This document shows, one piece after another, positions 11,028 to 23,469 of a stretch of DNA of 64,000 nt. The DNA is from Phlebotomus papatasi (Eukaryota; Arthropoda; Insecta; Diptera; Psychodidae). Location of the stretch: the NCBI RefSeq assembly GCF_024763615.1, contig NC_077222.1, positions 21,700,001 through 21,764,000 on the forward strand. The letters run 5' to 3'. The position numbers were made by a program, and so were the translations under genes. Below the pieces are notes generated by a model. The model saw only the letters and a program-made list of their open reading frames with translations. It did no database searches and was not told the origin of the DNA. Numbering within the stretch: the first letter of the stretch is position 1; every line of letters begins with the position of its first letter.

Positions 11028-12594
11028 TTAAATCTTATCCAACTTGAGCCACATTCCACCCTTAGGTGACATAACAGTACTCGCAGGATCCAAAACAGGG
11101 GGTATAGCGGTCTTAGGAGACGTCCTAACCCGATATTTCGAAAGCAAGTGTGCCAGTCCAACCCTAGTCTGCATCATGCCAAACCTCATTCCGACACAAA
11201 TCCTCGGACCTTCCCCGAACGGGAGCCAAGCATAGGGATGTCGGTTTTTCATGTTCTCTTCGGTGAAACGATCAGGATCAAACTTCTCTGGATCAGGGTA
11301 GAATTCAGGATCATGATGAATGCTATAAACAGGAATTGTCATTAGAGTCCCTTTGTCGATTACATGTTTGGTTCCCGGAACTTGATAATCTTGTCCACAA
11401 CGTCTTACGAGGAAATCAACTATTGGATGTTTTCTCAATGATTCTGTAAAAAAAATTGAAGTTACATTCATAAACCAAGGCACAAAGGTCTAACAACTTA
11501 CCATTAATGATTTGATCAAGATATTTCATCTCCATACAAGCTTCGTAAGTATATTCACCGTTGTATTTCTTTAAAATCCGATTGACTTCCTCTCTGGCCC
11601 TATCCTGAATATCCTGATGCTGAGCTAATTCATAGAGAGCAAACGTCATAGTCGATGAAGAGGTTTCATAGCCCGCAATAAAAAACAAAAACGTTTGTGC
11701 AGCCAATTCTTCAAAAGTCATTTTTCCTAATTCCGTATCATCGCCCTCGAGTTTTCCAGTATTTTTGATTTGAAGTAAAAGTGAGAGGAAATCATTCCTC
11801 TTGATATTATTCTTCTCCCTATACTCTGTAGTTTCTCTTAGAAGTCTCATGAAGAATTCTGAAACATCTGGTTTTGTTAGTTTCATTCTTAACATTCTTC
11901 CTAATTCTTGAAAAACGGCCAAGAAGAAAAAGCGGGTAAACTCCAATCCTGTGAACTCAAACACTTTCTTCCCAATCCTTCGGAATTCCGTATCAGGATC
12001 TTTCAAACTATTACACTCAACACCAAAAGCACAGTTCCCAATAACATCCGTGGTGAATCGGGCGAGAATATCCTTAATTTCAACTTCTTGATTCTTTTGA
12101 GCTATAGGTTCCAAGTAATCCTGAAACTCCTTAGCAACTGCAATGATCGTACTATGCATCATCTTCATCTTCCCGGATGTAAAAGTTGGACTAAGTTTAT
12201 TCCTCAAATTTCTCCATCTTTGTCCAGCTAGAGCAAAGAGATGCCCAGAGAGAGGATCGTCCCTCTCGTTGTTGTAAACGCCACGATCATGGAAATACTG
12301 AAAATCTTTTACTAAAACATTCTTGAGAAAATCCAAATCAGTTGCTAAGCCAACGGGTTGGACGAAGAAATATATGCCACCAAAGACATCTTTTCCTTTA
12401 AGTTCTTGGTAGGCTTTAGTAAAGATTTCACTCGTATGTCTTGTACTTCCTATTCCTTTAAGGAGTCCATATGGGAATACTGGTTTCACAAAAGGGATTC
12501 CTTTCTTTTCCCAATACTGGAACTTATTCTTCGCGTACCAATATCCTGCTACTAGCAAAGTTACTATTGTTACAAGTATCAAATTCCAATCCAT
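11028..12594 (-). CDS. P6: CYP6-type cytochrome P450
   Basis: Exons are 11502-12594 and 11028-11443, with a 58-bp intron; the product is 502 aa. Start MDWNLILVTIV. Motifs are a membrane anchor, hinge IPFVKPVFPYG, WRNLR, AGYET, ESLR split by the intron (Ser in place of the usual Thr), FDPDRF and FGEGPRICVG. It is the counterpart of P9 in the 9-kb duplication. Differences are scattered, e.g. NNERDDPLSG here against SNEKDDPLSG in P9. A MITE lies just after the stop codon. Function: microsomal monooxygenase, substrate unknown. Confidence 0.95.
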
Positions 12595-12685
12595 TTTGGT
12601 ATATTTTTAGTGATCAAACCACAAGAACCCACTTCACTTCACCGGAACTCTTAGAATACTACGCAAATAACGAAATATCACCTAA

Positions 12686-12694
12686 TTTATATAT
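12686..12694 (-). promoter_or_regulatory. TATA box of P6
   Basis: ATATATAAA, 92 nt upstream of the ATG. GGTGAAGT follows about 50 nt downstream. Confidence 0.5.
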
Positions 12695-13659
12695 TTAGGA
12701 AGGAGTGTATATCTTTATTGGCGGTATTTTTTGCCATATCTATGTATATTTCGTATCTATGTACACATATTACCGCACTGGAATCTTTTCATTCTGAGAT
12801 AAAAATATTAAATTTCTTTTTATATATTGGTGCCAACCGGTTCAATTTTTGGTAGCCAATCTGTGTTTTTGCCCTCTTGAGAAATTGCCTCTTTTTTTCT
12901 TATTTTGTAAGATAAATAATAGGTTTGAGAACATGACGTTGCAAAAAACTTATTCACCTTCTAAAATTCTCATATTGAGTACTATGCCTTTGAACTCTTT
13001 TATAAAAATTCTTATTTAGTTAAAAGAAGCAATATGAATCATGAACTTTTATTTTACATAAATGAAATACGTAGATACGTAGATAATATACGTTCCTTAT
13101 TAGACGATATATCAATATTTTAAGATTGTCTTAAAATTTGTTTCAATATTCTTGTTTTAAGGATTTGTCAATGGAATCTTCAATAAAAATGTTATTAGAA
13201 ACATTTTGCATATTTCTTTATTCTGTCTTGTTTTTACAATAAAGTGAATAGTTTATTTACAACAAGAAAAATAAAACTCTAAAAAAAATGTTTCAATTAT
13301 CTCAATTTTATATGCAAATTTTCCAGAACAGAGCTTAAGTGGAAAATCAAAATTATTTAAATTTTAAAATTACTTCAGTATTATTTTTACGTGCTCATTA
13401 AGAAAACGATCAAATATTATTGTAGGGTACTATTCTTGACATAAACGCATGTTAAAGCTTATATCAAACAGTCACGGTGAGAAAATAAAGCTAATTAGTA
13501 AATACATGCGCATGTAATATAATTTTACTGATGTTTTTATATTATTTCTTTATTATTATTTCAAGTAATTATTTAAGAATACAGAAGAGATTAAAAATTT
13601 AATATTTTTTGTTATTTTTTTTAAGTATTTACTCCTTTTTAATACTATGTTAATCAAAA
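12695..13659. other. Intergenic spacer P6-P7
   Basis: Very AT-rich, with no gene seen. Bases 12886-13655 are absent from the second duplication unit: near 21783 the sequence jumps from CCCTCTTGAGAAA straight to the end of P10. This is either a deletion there or an insertion here. Confidence 0.55.
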
Positions 13660-15236
13660 CTAAATTTTTTCTATTTCCAACCACATTCCATCTTTAGGGG
13701 CCATAACAGTACTGGTAGGATCTATAACCAAAGGAATTGGTGTCTTAGGACACGTTTTTATTCGGTATTTTGAAAGCAAGCATGCTAATCCAATCCTAGT
13801 TTGCATAACACCGAATCGCATTCCGATGCAAATCCTAGGGCCCTCACCAAAAGGAATCCAGGCAAAAGGATGACGGTCCCTAATGTTCTCCTCTCCAAAC
13901 CTATCCGGATCAAACTTTTCTGGTTCGGGATAGATTTCTGGATCACGATGAATTCCATAAATTGGAATAACAACTATAGTTCCCCTTTCAATTATATGTG
14001 GTGAACCAGCGACTTGATAATCCTGACCGCAAACTCTAAATAGGTTGTCCACTATAGGATGCTTCCTTAGAGTCTCTATTAATCGGATAAAAAAGTATTA
14101 AGTATATTGTAAACCTCTGCCTGGGAAATTTTCAAATACTCACCATTGATTATCTGATCCAGATACTTCATTTCCATACAGGCTTCGTAAGTGTATTCTC
14201 CGTTGTATTTCTTCAAAATACCGTTGACTTCCTCTCTGGCTCTGTCCTGAATATCCTGATGAAGTGCTAGTTCATAAAGAGCAAGTGTCATTGTAGATGA
14301 AGGGGTTTCGTAACCCGCAATAAAGAAAAGGAATGTTTGTGCGGCCAATTCTTCAAAGGTCATTTTTCCCAAATCCGTATCATCACCTTCAAGTTTTCCG
14401 GTATTCTTGATCTGCATTAAAAGTGAGAGGAAATCATTCCTCTTTATTGCGTTTCTCTCACGATACTCAGTGGTTTCTTTGAGGAGTCTCATGAAGAATT
14501 CAGCCACTTCTGGTTTATTGATTTTCATTTTCATCAACCGACTCAAGTCTTGGAACATTACCATGAAGAATATCCGTATAAACTCAATAGATGAAAATTC
14601 AAAGACCCTCTTTCCAATCCTGCGGAACTCTGTATCAGGATCTTTTAAACTATTACAGTCAATTCCAAAGGAACAATTACCGATAACATCAGTCGTATAT
14701 CGAGATATTATATCCTTAATTTCAATTACTTCCTTCTTGTCGGCAAATGGTTCTAAATAATTTCTGAACTCCATGGCAACAGCTACAATTGTATTGTGCA
14801 TCATCTTCATTTTTCCTGATGTGAAAGTAGGGCTCAATTTATTCCTCAAATTTCTCCAACGTGGTCCAGATAAGGCAAACAGATGACCAGATAAAGGATC
14901 ATCTTTTTCATTAACATAGAATCCTCTATCGTAAAAATACTGGAAATCCTTAATGAAGATATTCTTCAGAAGATCCAAATCCGTAGGCATAACAACGGGT
15001 TTTGTGAAGAAAAAGACACCTCCAAAAGGTCCTCTGCCTTTGAGTTCTTGATAAGCTGCTGTAAAAACTTCACTTGAGTGCTTAGTACTGCCTACGCCCC
15101 CAAGAATGCCAAACGGAAATTTAGGTTTCACGTAAGGGAGTCCTCGGGCTTCCCAATACTGAAACTTTTTCTTCACATATAAGTATCCTGCTACTAATAG
15201 TGTCACAAGAGTCACTAGAATTATATTGCACTCCAT
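13660..15236 (-). CDS. P7: CYP6-type cytochrome P450
   Basis: Exons are 14144-15236 and 13660-14075, with a 68-bp intron; the product is 502 aa. Start MECNIILVTLV. Motifs are hinge LPYVKPKFPFG, WRNLR (after SGP rather than SGQ), AGYET followed by Pro (ETPSST), ETLR over the splice, FDPDRF and an intact haem motif FGEGPRICIG. Exon 1 is identical in protein sequence to exon 1 of P10 over all 364 codons, while exon 2 differs at several sites. It is the better-preserved member of that pair. Confidence 0.95.
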
Positions 15237-15328
15237 AGTTCTTGAATATTGAGGAACACACCAATCTTTAGAAGAGTTTTCTACTTCACGGTCACGAAAG
15301 AATTATTTCATAAGACGCAAAACGGATC

Positions 15329-15334
15329 TTTATA
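15329..15334 (-). promoter_or_regulatory. TATA box of P7
   Basis: TATAAA, 93 nt upstream of the ATG. GACCGTGAAGTAG lies about 42 nt downstream (15281-15294). Confidence 0.55.
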
Positions 15335-16443
15335 GACCATGAGAGTAGCGCAAGAGTAAGTGGAGAGTGGGGTAGTTTCGTTCATGTTTAACTATAGAAT
15401 TTCATATTTCTTCCAAGATGATCAAATGATAATGAGCAAACCTTTTAGAAATTTTCAAGAAAGTTAAGATAAAGAACACTTATTAGTGCAAGAGACATTC
15501 AGTTTGAGCCCATTTAACAAGCAAATCACAAAAAAACTGTGGTTTGGGAAACTGCTCCACTCTTCTGTATTATGTGATCTTCTGGTTATATTTTTTCCTG
15601 ATAATATTGTTTAGTTAGTTTGTGGCTCTTAAGATAGTCATACCGTTCTTGTTTTTATGTTAAATAAAAGCTTTTCATTTATTGCATGTAGATTTTTGGA
15701 TTTTTTATACGATGTATCTCAATTTTATTTAATGATCCACGACATAATACGATCAACCTGCTACAAGGCTTTTGTCATTAATATCAAATATATAATCTCA
15801 AAAATGTTTTAAAAAAGCAAAGAGATATACACGGGAGACGAATTTGTGAATCACCTTCCATTATCTTTTTATCGGTATAAAACTTTGAACCTGAATTCTG
15901 CGAATATTTTGCGTTAATTAATTAAAATAATATTAACCGTCTTCAAACCTATAAAAAATACAGTTTACAAAAAAGACAAAAAATATGAAAGATACAGTTT
16001 TATTATGAAGTAGTGTTGTTGTTCAACAAAAACAAACGAGGTTTTTTTATTTATTTACGTTTTATATAATCATTCATTCAGTAATGTCTTTATTATCCTA
16101 AAAGATTTAAATATTCTATGGAGCGCTATATATCAAACATAAAGAAAAGGTGTGCTATAAATAATATTCTTATCAAATTAGCCAAGTTCAAGTTTGAGCA
16201 TCATTTTCAAATACGTCAAAGAGAAAAGATGTTTCTATACACGAGCCCAGAAATTTCACTAGTCACAATATTTTGCAAAATACACACAAATTTTTTTTAT
16301 TGATAAGATATAACTGTCTTGAAACTTTTATTTGTGTATGATAAAAGCAAAAAAAAGTACAACATTTTGATTATGAATGGTGACTCTGCATAAGTTCTAC
16401 AAAAATCTCACAGAATGACTATTAATTTTTCTTCATCACTTAA
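15335..16443. other. Intergenic spacer P7-P8; holds the empty site of the 15.7-kb insertion
   Basis: No gene. At 15606-15615 the uninterrupted sequence ATTGTTTAGTTAGTTTGTGG matches the two flanks of the large insertion (23741-23749 and 39406 onward). A minus-strand AATAAA at 16327-16332 could be the poly(A) signal of P8, about 110 nt past its stop. Confidence 0.7.
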
Positions 16444-18019
16444 TTAAACCTTTTCCACTTGTAACCACATTCCATCCTTAGGGGTAAGTACACTACCCTT
16501 GGGATCCAAAACTAAAGGAATTGGAGTCTTTGGTGTCGTCTTAACTCGATATTTCGAAAGCAGATTGGCCAATCCAACCCTTGTCTGCATAACACCGAAA
16601 CGCAATCCCACACAAATCCTAGGACCTTCTCCGAAGGGAATCCAAGCATAGGGATGTCGGTTCTTGATATTCTCATCGGTAAAGCGATCCGGGTCGAATT
16701 TCTCAGGATCCGGATAGATCTCAGGATCATGATGAATTCCATAAACCGGAATTATCACAAATGTTCCTTTCTCAATAAGATGTTTACTACCAGGTACTTG
16801 ATAATTCTGTCCACAAACTCTAAATAAGTTGTCCACTATGGGATGCTTCCTCAGAGTTTCTGAAGTAAGGCGAGGTAATAATAATACAAATAACTATTTG
16901 ATTTATCAAACTCTCTAAGAACTTACCATGGATAATTTGATCGAGATATTTCATCTCCATGCAGGCTTCATAAGTATATTCACCGTTATATTTTTCTAAA
17001 ACTCTGTTAACTTCTTCTCTGGCTCTGTCCTGAATATCCTGATGCTGAGCCAATTCATAGAGAGCAAAGTTCATGGTTGAAGAAGAAGTTTCAAAGCCCG
17101 CAATGAAAAACAAGAATGTTTGCGCAGCTAATTCTTCAAAGGTCATTTTTCCTAAATCCGTATCATCACCCTCGAGTTTTCCGGTATTCTTTATCTGAAG
17201 TAAAAGTGAGAGAAAATCATTCCTCTTCACATTGTTCTTTTCACGATATTCAGTGGTTTCCTTGAGAAGTCTCATGAAGAACTCAGATACTTCGGGCTTG
17301 TTGACTTTCATTTTCAACATACGACCCAAATCTTGGAACATCACAAGGAAGAAAATACGAATAATTTCAAAAGATGTGTTCTCAAAGACCCTCTTTCCAA
17401 TTCTACGAAATTCAGTATCTGGTTGTTTGAGACTATTACAGTCAATTCCAAAAGCACAATTTCCAATAACATCAGTTGTAAATCGCGAAAGAACATCCTT
17501 AATTTCGATCGTTTCCTTCCTTTCGGCAAATGGTTCTAAATAGTTCTGGAATTCTTTGGCAACTGCAATAATTGTGCTGTGCATCATTTTCATTTTTCCA
17601 GAAGTGAAAGTAGGGCTTAGTTTGTTCCTCAAATTCCTCCAACGTTGTCCAGATAGGGCAAAAAGATGACCAGATAGAGGATCATCTTTTTCATTGACAT
17701 AGATTCCTCTGTCGGTGAAATACTGGAAATCCTTCACGAAGATGTTTTTTAAAAGTTCCAAATCAGTTGGAACAACAACAGGTCTTGTGAAGAAAAAGAC
17801 ACCTCCAAAAGTATTTTTGCCCTTGAGTTCATTGTACGCTTCCGAGAAAACTTGACTTGAGTGCTTAGTACTGCCCATCTCTTTCAAAATTCCGAATGGG
17901 AATTGGGGTTTTACGTAAGGAACTCCCTTTTCTTCCCAGTACTGGAACTTCTTCTTCACGTACAAATATCCTGCCACCAGAAGGGTAACAACAGACACCA
18001 AAACTAAATTCCAATCCAT
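16444..18019 (-). CDS. P8: CYP6-type cytochrome P450
   Basis: Exons are 16927-18019 and 16444-16859, with a 67-bp intron; the product is 502 aa. The start at MDWNLVLVSVV is preferred over an in-frame ATG 21 codons upstream, because the anchor then sits at residues 4-21. Motifs by residue are WRNLR 127-131, AGFET 307-311, ETLR 365-368, FDPDRF 419-424 and FGEGPRICVG 440-449 (haem ligand Cys447). It is very close to P11 and P13. The second exon encodes the same protein as that of P11. Confidence 0.95.
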
Positions 18020-18117
18020 GATTCTTGGACAATGAATATAAGCACTAATTTCCACGATACCTTCCACTTCACGATCAGTCAAATACTACTACCTCTCAAG
18101 TCCAGCACGTTTGCCCA

Positions 18118-18124
18118 TTTTATA
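18118..18124 (-). promoter_or_regulatory. TATA box of P8
   Basis: TATAAAA followed by TGGGCAAAC, 99 nt upstream of the ATG. The same extended block occurs at P11, P12 and P13. Confidence 0.6.
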
Positions 18125-19088
18125 GACAGTTAGGGTTTCAAATAGGTATTGGTGACTTCATGGTAGTATTATTTTTGCTGATATTTATGATGTGTAAGCT
18201 GATGTAATCCATAATTAGAGATAACTGATTTTTTGGATGATCACTAAAAGCATTTCATTGTAATGTAAATAATTTCTCATTGTTGTGTTAGTTGAACTAA
18301 TGATGTCATGACCAATGAATACGTCTCTTTTCTTTCATTTCACCTCTTTTTATGTGAAATGTGTAAGTGAGAGTGCAAAAGAGAATGCTCTTCAGTAGGT
18401 TAGACAAAGATACCAAATAATTATATATAATAAGAGATTTTATTTTTATAATAATGCATTTTATTTTCAATAAATTATTGTGAATAAACGAATTAGGATA
18501 GAAAATTTAAACCAAAAAGATATGAAAGAATATTAAATTCTCTAACTTTTAGGCATAGCTATTTGACATATAAAATGCTCTATTAAAGTGGGAAAATTAC
18601 TAGAAGATGGAAAAAACACAGAAAAATGCACCATTTTAGGTGCCCTTTTTCAAAAAATCTTTAAAAAATATACTTCATTTTCATCGTAGTTGCTTGATAT
18701 GTTCACAAGAGTTATAGTGGATGAAATTACGCGTCAGTTTAGCTTTATGTGACTACCACCGGATAATTAGAACCGGAGATATGAATTTTTGAATTTTATA
18801 AAACAGCAAAAAACAAAAAATGCTTTTCCAAAAAAATCTAAAGGTGACCCGGACAAACGGATTGCAGATTTGAGGTCCTTAAATGACCCTTTAACAAGTT
18901 TTGGCACTCTCGTCAAAGACACCCACAAAAAGGTAAATTTTGTCGCACCATGTAAACATAACAAAGCAATTTTTTTTATTATTAACAGTGACTCACAGTT
19001 GATTTTAAAAAGCCGCATTGAGTTTTTTTAAGTTCCCGGCGAGCGCCAAATGCTAACCGATTTCAATTCGACTGAAATTATTTATTAG
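18125..19088. other. Spacer between duplication units
   Basis: No gene supported. The overlapping frames at 18767-19031 are open on both strands but read as chance ORFs in low-complexity DNA. From 18957 the sequence matches 42585 onward, and up to about 18310 it matches 42310. Confidence 0.5.
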
Positions 19089-19306
19089 TAGGGGGAAGTT
19101 GGGCACCTTTGAATTGGGGCAGCTTTGAAATTAGGCTTTTTCTCCTATTTTCAAATGGAATTGAGGCTTATCATGATGTAATTTAGCTTCGCAATTGGTT
19201 TGTTGACCTAAATTATATCACAATAAGGTCCAGTTTAATTTAAAAATAGGAGAAAAAAGCTCAATTTCAAAGCTGCCCCAATTCAAAGGTGCCCCACTTC
19301 CCCCTA
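19089..19306. mobile_element. Fold-back MITE, TAGGGGGAAGT-ended family, copy 1
   Basis: A 218-bp hairpin. The left arm reads GGGCACCTTTGAATTGGGGC and the right arm is its inverse, ending CTTCCCCCTA. It is flanked by TA and was already present before the 9-kb duplication, since copy 2 sits at the matching place (42719). Confidence 0.75.
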
Positions 19307-19930
19307 TTTTCAGTTGAATTCTGCTAACCATAAAACGACACTCGCGAGGCGGTGCCATTTCCATATATTTGGTTAGCACTTTTTTTCGAGAATTGCTGAC
19401 CGGTCAGCATATTTTTGTTGACCAACTCAGCAGAAATATACTGAAGACGTTGCTTTTGAAAAAAATGTTAATATTTTTTACACGATCTTTTAAGAGTGTG
19501 TGATATACATAGTTTGAAATACCGTTTTTGAACTTGAAAATAATAATATTCTCTCCGACAATCACCAAAAATTTTCCTATAAATTTAATACATATATTTT
19601 TTTTATATAAAGGGTATGATAAATTTTACGTTTTTGCGGGTAATTTTTTACCTTGTATGTTTTTCGTGGTTGTATAGAATACGAAACATAGTATATACTA
19701 CACGATCGATTTTCATTGATAAATTGGCCCATACCAACAGAACAGAGGAACTCAGATGTACATAGACAAAGATAAACAAACAGGACTGTTTTTAAATTTT
19801 TTAATCAAGTGATTCTGCAAAATTTTCAAAAACACCTTAATACTTTAAGATCAATCTCATGACAAATATGTAGACTTATAAACATATTTTCAAATTTAGG
19901 TTATGTTTGTCTTTTTTATTTTTAAACACA
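19307..19930. other. Spacer and junction of the two 9-kb units
   Basis: The unit junction is near 19456, where sequence after TGCTTTTG switches to the copy of 10284 onward. No gene seen. Confidence 0.55.
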
Positions 19931-21497
19931 TTACATCTTATCCAACTTGAGCCACATTCCACCTTTAGGTGACATAACACCACTCGCAGGTTCCAAAACA
20001 GGGGGTATAGCGGTCTTAGGAGACGTCCTAACCCGATATTTCGAAAGAAAGTGTGCCAGTCCAACCCTAGTCTGCATCATGCCAAACCTCATTCCGACAC
20101 AAATCCTCGGACCTTCCCCGAACGGGAGCCAAGCATAGGGATGTCGGTTTTTGATGTTCTCTTCGGTGAAACGATCAGGATCAAACTTATCTGGATCAGG
20201 GTAGAATTCAGGATCATGATGAATACCATAAACTGAAATTATCATTAGAGTCCCTTTGTCGATTACATGTTTGGTTCCAGGAACTTGATAATCTTGTACG
20301 CAACGTCTTACGAGGAAATCAAGTATTGGATGTTTTCTCAATGATTCTGTAAGAAAAATTGAGGTTACATTCATAAACCAAGGCACAAAGGTCTAACAAC
20401 TTACCATTAATGACTTGATCAAGATATTTCATCTCCATACAAGCTTCGTAAGTGTATTCACCGTTGTATTTCTTTAAAATCCGATTGACTTCCTCTCTGG
20501 CCCTATCCTGAATATCCTGATGCTGAGCTAATTCATAGAGAGCAAACGTCATAGTCGATGAAGAGGTTTCGTATCCCGCAGCGAAGAACAAAAACGTTTG
20601 TGCAGCCAATTCTTCAAAAGTCATTTTTCCTAAATCCGTATCATCGCCCTCGAGTTTTCCAGTATTCTTGATTTGTAGCAAAAGTGAGAGGAAATCATTC
20701 CTCTTGATATTATTCTTCTCCCTATACTCTGTAGTTTCTCTTAGAAGTCTCAAGAAGAATTCTGAAACATCTGCTTTTATTAGTTTCATTCTTAACATTC
20801 TTCCTAATTCTTGAAAAACGGCCAGGAAGTAAAAGCGAGTAAATTCTAATCCTGTGAACTCAAACACTTTCTTCCCAATCCTTCGGAATTCCGTATCAGG
20901 ATCTTTCAAACTATTACACTCAACGCCGAAAGCACAGTTCCCAATAACATCCGTGGTGAATCGGGCGAGAATATCCTTAATTTCAACTTCTTGATTCTTT
21001 TGAGCTATTGGTTCCAAGTAATCCTGAAACTCCTTGGCAACTGCAATGATCGTACTATGCATCATCTTCATCTTCCCAGATGTAAAAGTTGGACTGAGTT
21101 TATTCCTCAAATTTCTCCATCTTTGTCCAGCTAAAGCAAAGAGATGCCCAGAGAGAGGATCATCTTTCTCATTGGAGTAAATTCCACGATCATGGAAATA
21201 CTGAAAGTCTTTCACTAAAATATTTTTTAGAAAATCCAAATCAGTTGCTAAGCCAACGGGTTGGACGAAGAAATATATGCCACCAAAGACATCTTTCCCT
21301 TTCAGTTCTTGGTAGGCTTTAGTAAAGATTTCACTCGTATGCCTGGTAGTTCCCATTCCTTTAAGGAGTCCATATGGGAATACTGGTTTCACAAAAGGGA
21401 TTCCTTTCTTTTCCCAATACTGGAACTTATTCTTCACGTACCAATATCCTGCTACTAGCAAAGTTACTATTGTTACAAGTATCAAATTCCAATCCAT
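19931..21497 (-). CDS. P9: CYP6-type cytochrome P450, duplicate of P6
   Basis: Exons are 20405-21497 and 19931-20346, with a 58-bp intron; the product is 502 aa. Start MDWNLILVTIV. Motifs are an anchor, WRNLR, AGYET, ESLR, FDPDRF and FGEGPRICVG. Some segments (GMGTTRHTSEIF, SNEKDDPLSG) match P5 rather than P6, suggesting a mosaic created by gene conversion between neighbours (inference). The C-terminus is KLDKM. It lacks the 3'-UTR MITE of P6. Confidence 0.95.
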
Positions 21498-21588
21498 TTT
21501 GGTATATTTTTAGTGATCAAACCACAAGAACCCACTTCACTTCACCGGAACTCTTAGAATACTGCGCAAATAACGAAATATCACCTAA

Positions 21589-21597
21589 TTTATATAT
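21589..21597 (-). promoter_or_regulatory. TATA box of P9
   Basis: ATATATAAA, 92 nt upstream of the ATG, in sequence nearly identical to the P6 promoter. Confidence 0.5.
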
Positions 21598-21787
21598 TTA
21601 GGAAGGAGTGTATATCTTTATTGGCGGTATTTTTTGCCATATCTATGTATATTTCGTATCTATGTACACATTACCACACTGGAATCTTTTCATTCTGAGA
21701 TAAAAATATTAAATTTCTTTTTATATATTGGTGCTAACCGGTTCAATTTTTGGTAACCAATCTGTGTTTTTGCCCTCTTGAGAAAAA

Positions 21788-23371
21788 CTAAAGTTTTTCT
21801 ATTTCCAACCACATTCCATCCTTAGGGGCCATAACAGTACTGGTAGGATCTATAATCAAAAGAATTGGTGTCTTAGGACACTTTTTTATTCGGTATTTTG
21901 AAAGCAAGCATGCTAATCCAATCCTAGTTTGCATAACACCGAATCGCATTCCGATGCAAATCCTAGGGGCCTCACCAAAAGGAATCCAGGCAAAAGGATG
22001 ACGGTCCCTAATGTTCTCCTCTCCAAACCTATCCGGATCAAACTTTTCTGGATCGGGATAGATTTCTGGATCTGGATCACGATGAATTCCATAAATTGGA
22101 ATAACAACTATAGTTCCCCTTTCAATTATATGTGGTGAACCAGCGACTTGATAATCCTGACCGCAAACTCTAAATAGGTTGCCCACTATAGGATGCTTCC
22201 TTAGAGTCTCTATTAATCGGATAAAGAAAGTATAAAGAATATTGTAAACCTCTGCCTAGGAAATTTTCAAATACTCACCATTGATGATCTGATCCAGATA
22301 CTTCATTTCCATACAGGCTTCGTAAGTGTATTCTCCGTTGTATTTCTTCAAAATACCGTTGACTTCCTCTCTGGCTCTGTCCTGAATATCCTGATGAAGT
22401 GCTAGTTCATAAAGAGCAAGTGTCATTGTAGATGAAGGGGTTTCGTAACCCGCAATAAAGAAAAGGAATGTTTGTGCGGCCAATTCTTCAAAGGTCATTT
22501 TTCCCAAATCCGTATCATCACCTTCAAGTTTTCCGGTATTCTTGATCTGCATTAAAAGTGATAGGAAATCATTCCTCTTTATTGCGTTTCTCTCACGATA
22601 CTCAGTGGTTTCTTTGAGGAGTCTCATGAAGAATTCAGCCACTTCTGGTTTATTGATTTTCATTTTCATCAACCGACTCAAGTCTTGGAACATTACCATG
22701 AAGAATATCCGTATAAACTCAATAGATGAAAATTCAAAGACCCTCTTTCCAATCCTGCGGAACTCTGTATCAGGATCTTTTAAACTATTACAGTCAATTC
22801 CAAAGGAACAATTACCGATAACATCAGTCGTATATCGAGATATTATATCCTTAATTTCAATTACTTCCTTCTTGTCGGCAAATGGTTCTAAATAATTTCT
22901 GAACTCCATGGCAACAGCTACAATTGTATTGTGCATCATCTTCATTTTTCCTGATGTGAAAGTAGGGCTCAGTTTATTCCTCAAATTTCTCCAACGTGGT
23001 CCAGATAAGGCAAACAGATGACCAGATAAAGGATCATCTTTTTCATTAACATAGAAGCCTCTATCGTAAAAATACTGGAAATCCTTAATGAAGATATTCT
23101 TCAGAAGATCCAAATCCGTAGGCATAACAACGGGTTTTGTGAAGAAAAAGACACCTCCAAAAGGTCCTCTGCCTTTGAGTTCTTGATAAGCTGCTGTAAA
23201 AACTTCACTTGAGTGCTTAGTACTGCCTACGCCCCCAAGAATGCCAAACGGAAATTTAGGTTTCACGTAAGGGAGTCCTCGGGCTTCCCAATACTGAAAC
23301 TTTTTCTTCACATATAAGTATCCTGCCACTAATAGTGTCACAAGAGTCACTAGAATTATATTGCACTCCAT
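21788..23371 (-). CDS. P10: CYP6-type P450 with altered haem motif
   Basis: Exons are 22279-23371 and 21788-22209, with a 69-bp intron; the product is 504 aa. Exon 1 protein is identical to P7. Exon 2 has a two-residue insertion (RDPDPEIYP) from a 6-bp tandem gain near 22070-22080, and about seven substitutions. One of these changes the conserved glycine of the haem-binding loop: FGEAPRICIG instead of FGEGPRICIG (GGCCCTC to GGGCCTC near 21966). Cys and Arg of the motif remain. In P450s this Gly is highly conserved, so activity may be reduced (inference). The frame and splice sites are otherwise intact. Confidence 0.88.
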
Positions 23372-23463
23372 AGTTCTTGAATATTGAGGAACACACCAAT
23401 CTTTAGAAGAGTTTTCTACTTCACGGTCACGAAAGAATTATTTCATAAGACGCAAAACGGATC

Positions 23464-23469
23464 TTTATA
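23464..23469 (-). promoter_or_regulatory. TATA box of P10
   Basis: TATAAA, 93 nt upstream of the ATG, same context as P7. Confidence 0.5.

Noticed and set aside
18767..19031. Overlapping ORFs on both strands of about 80 codons
   Set aside because: No anchor, domain or splice context. The region changes freely between the two duplication units.
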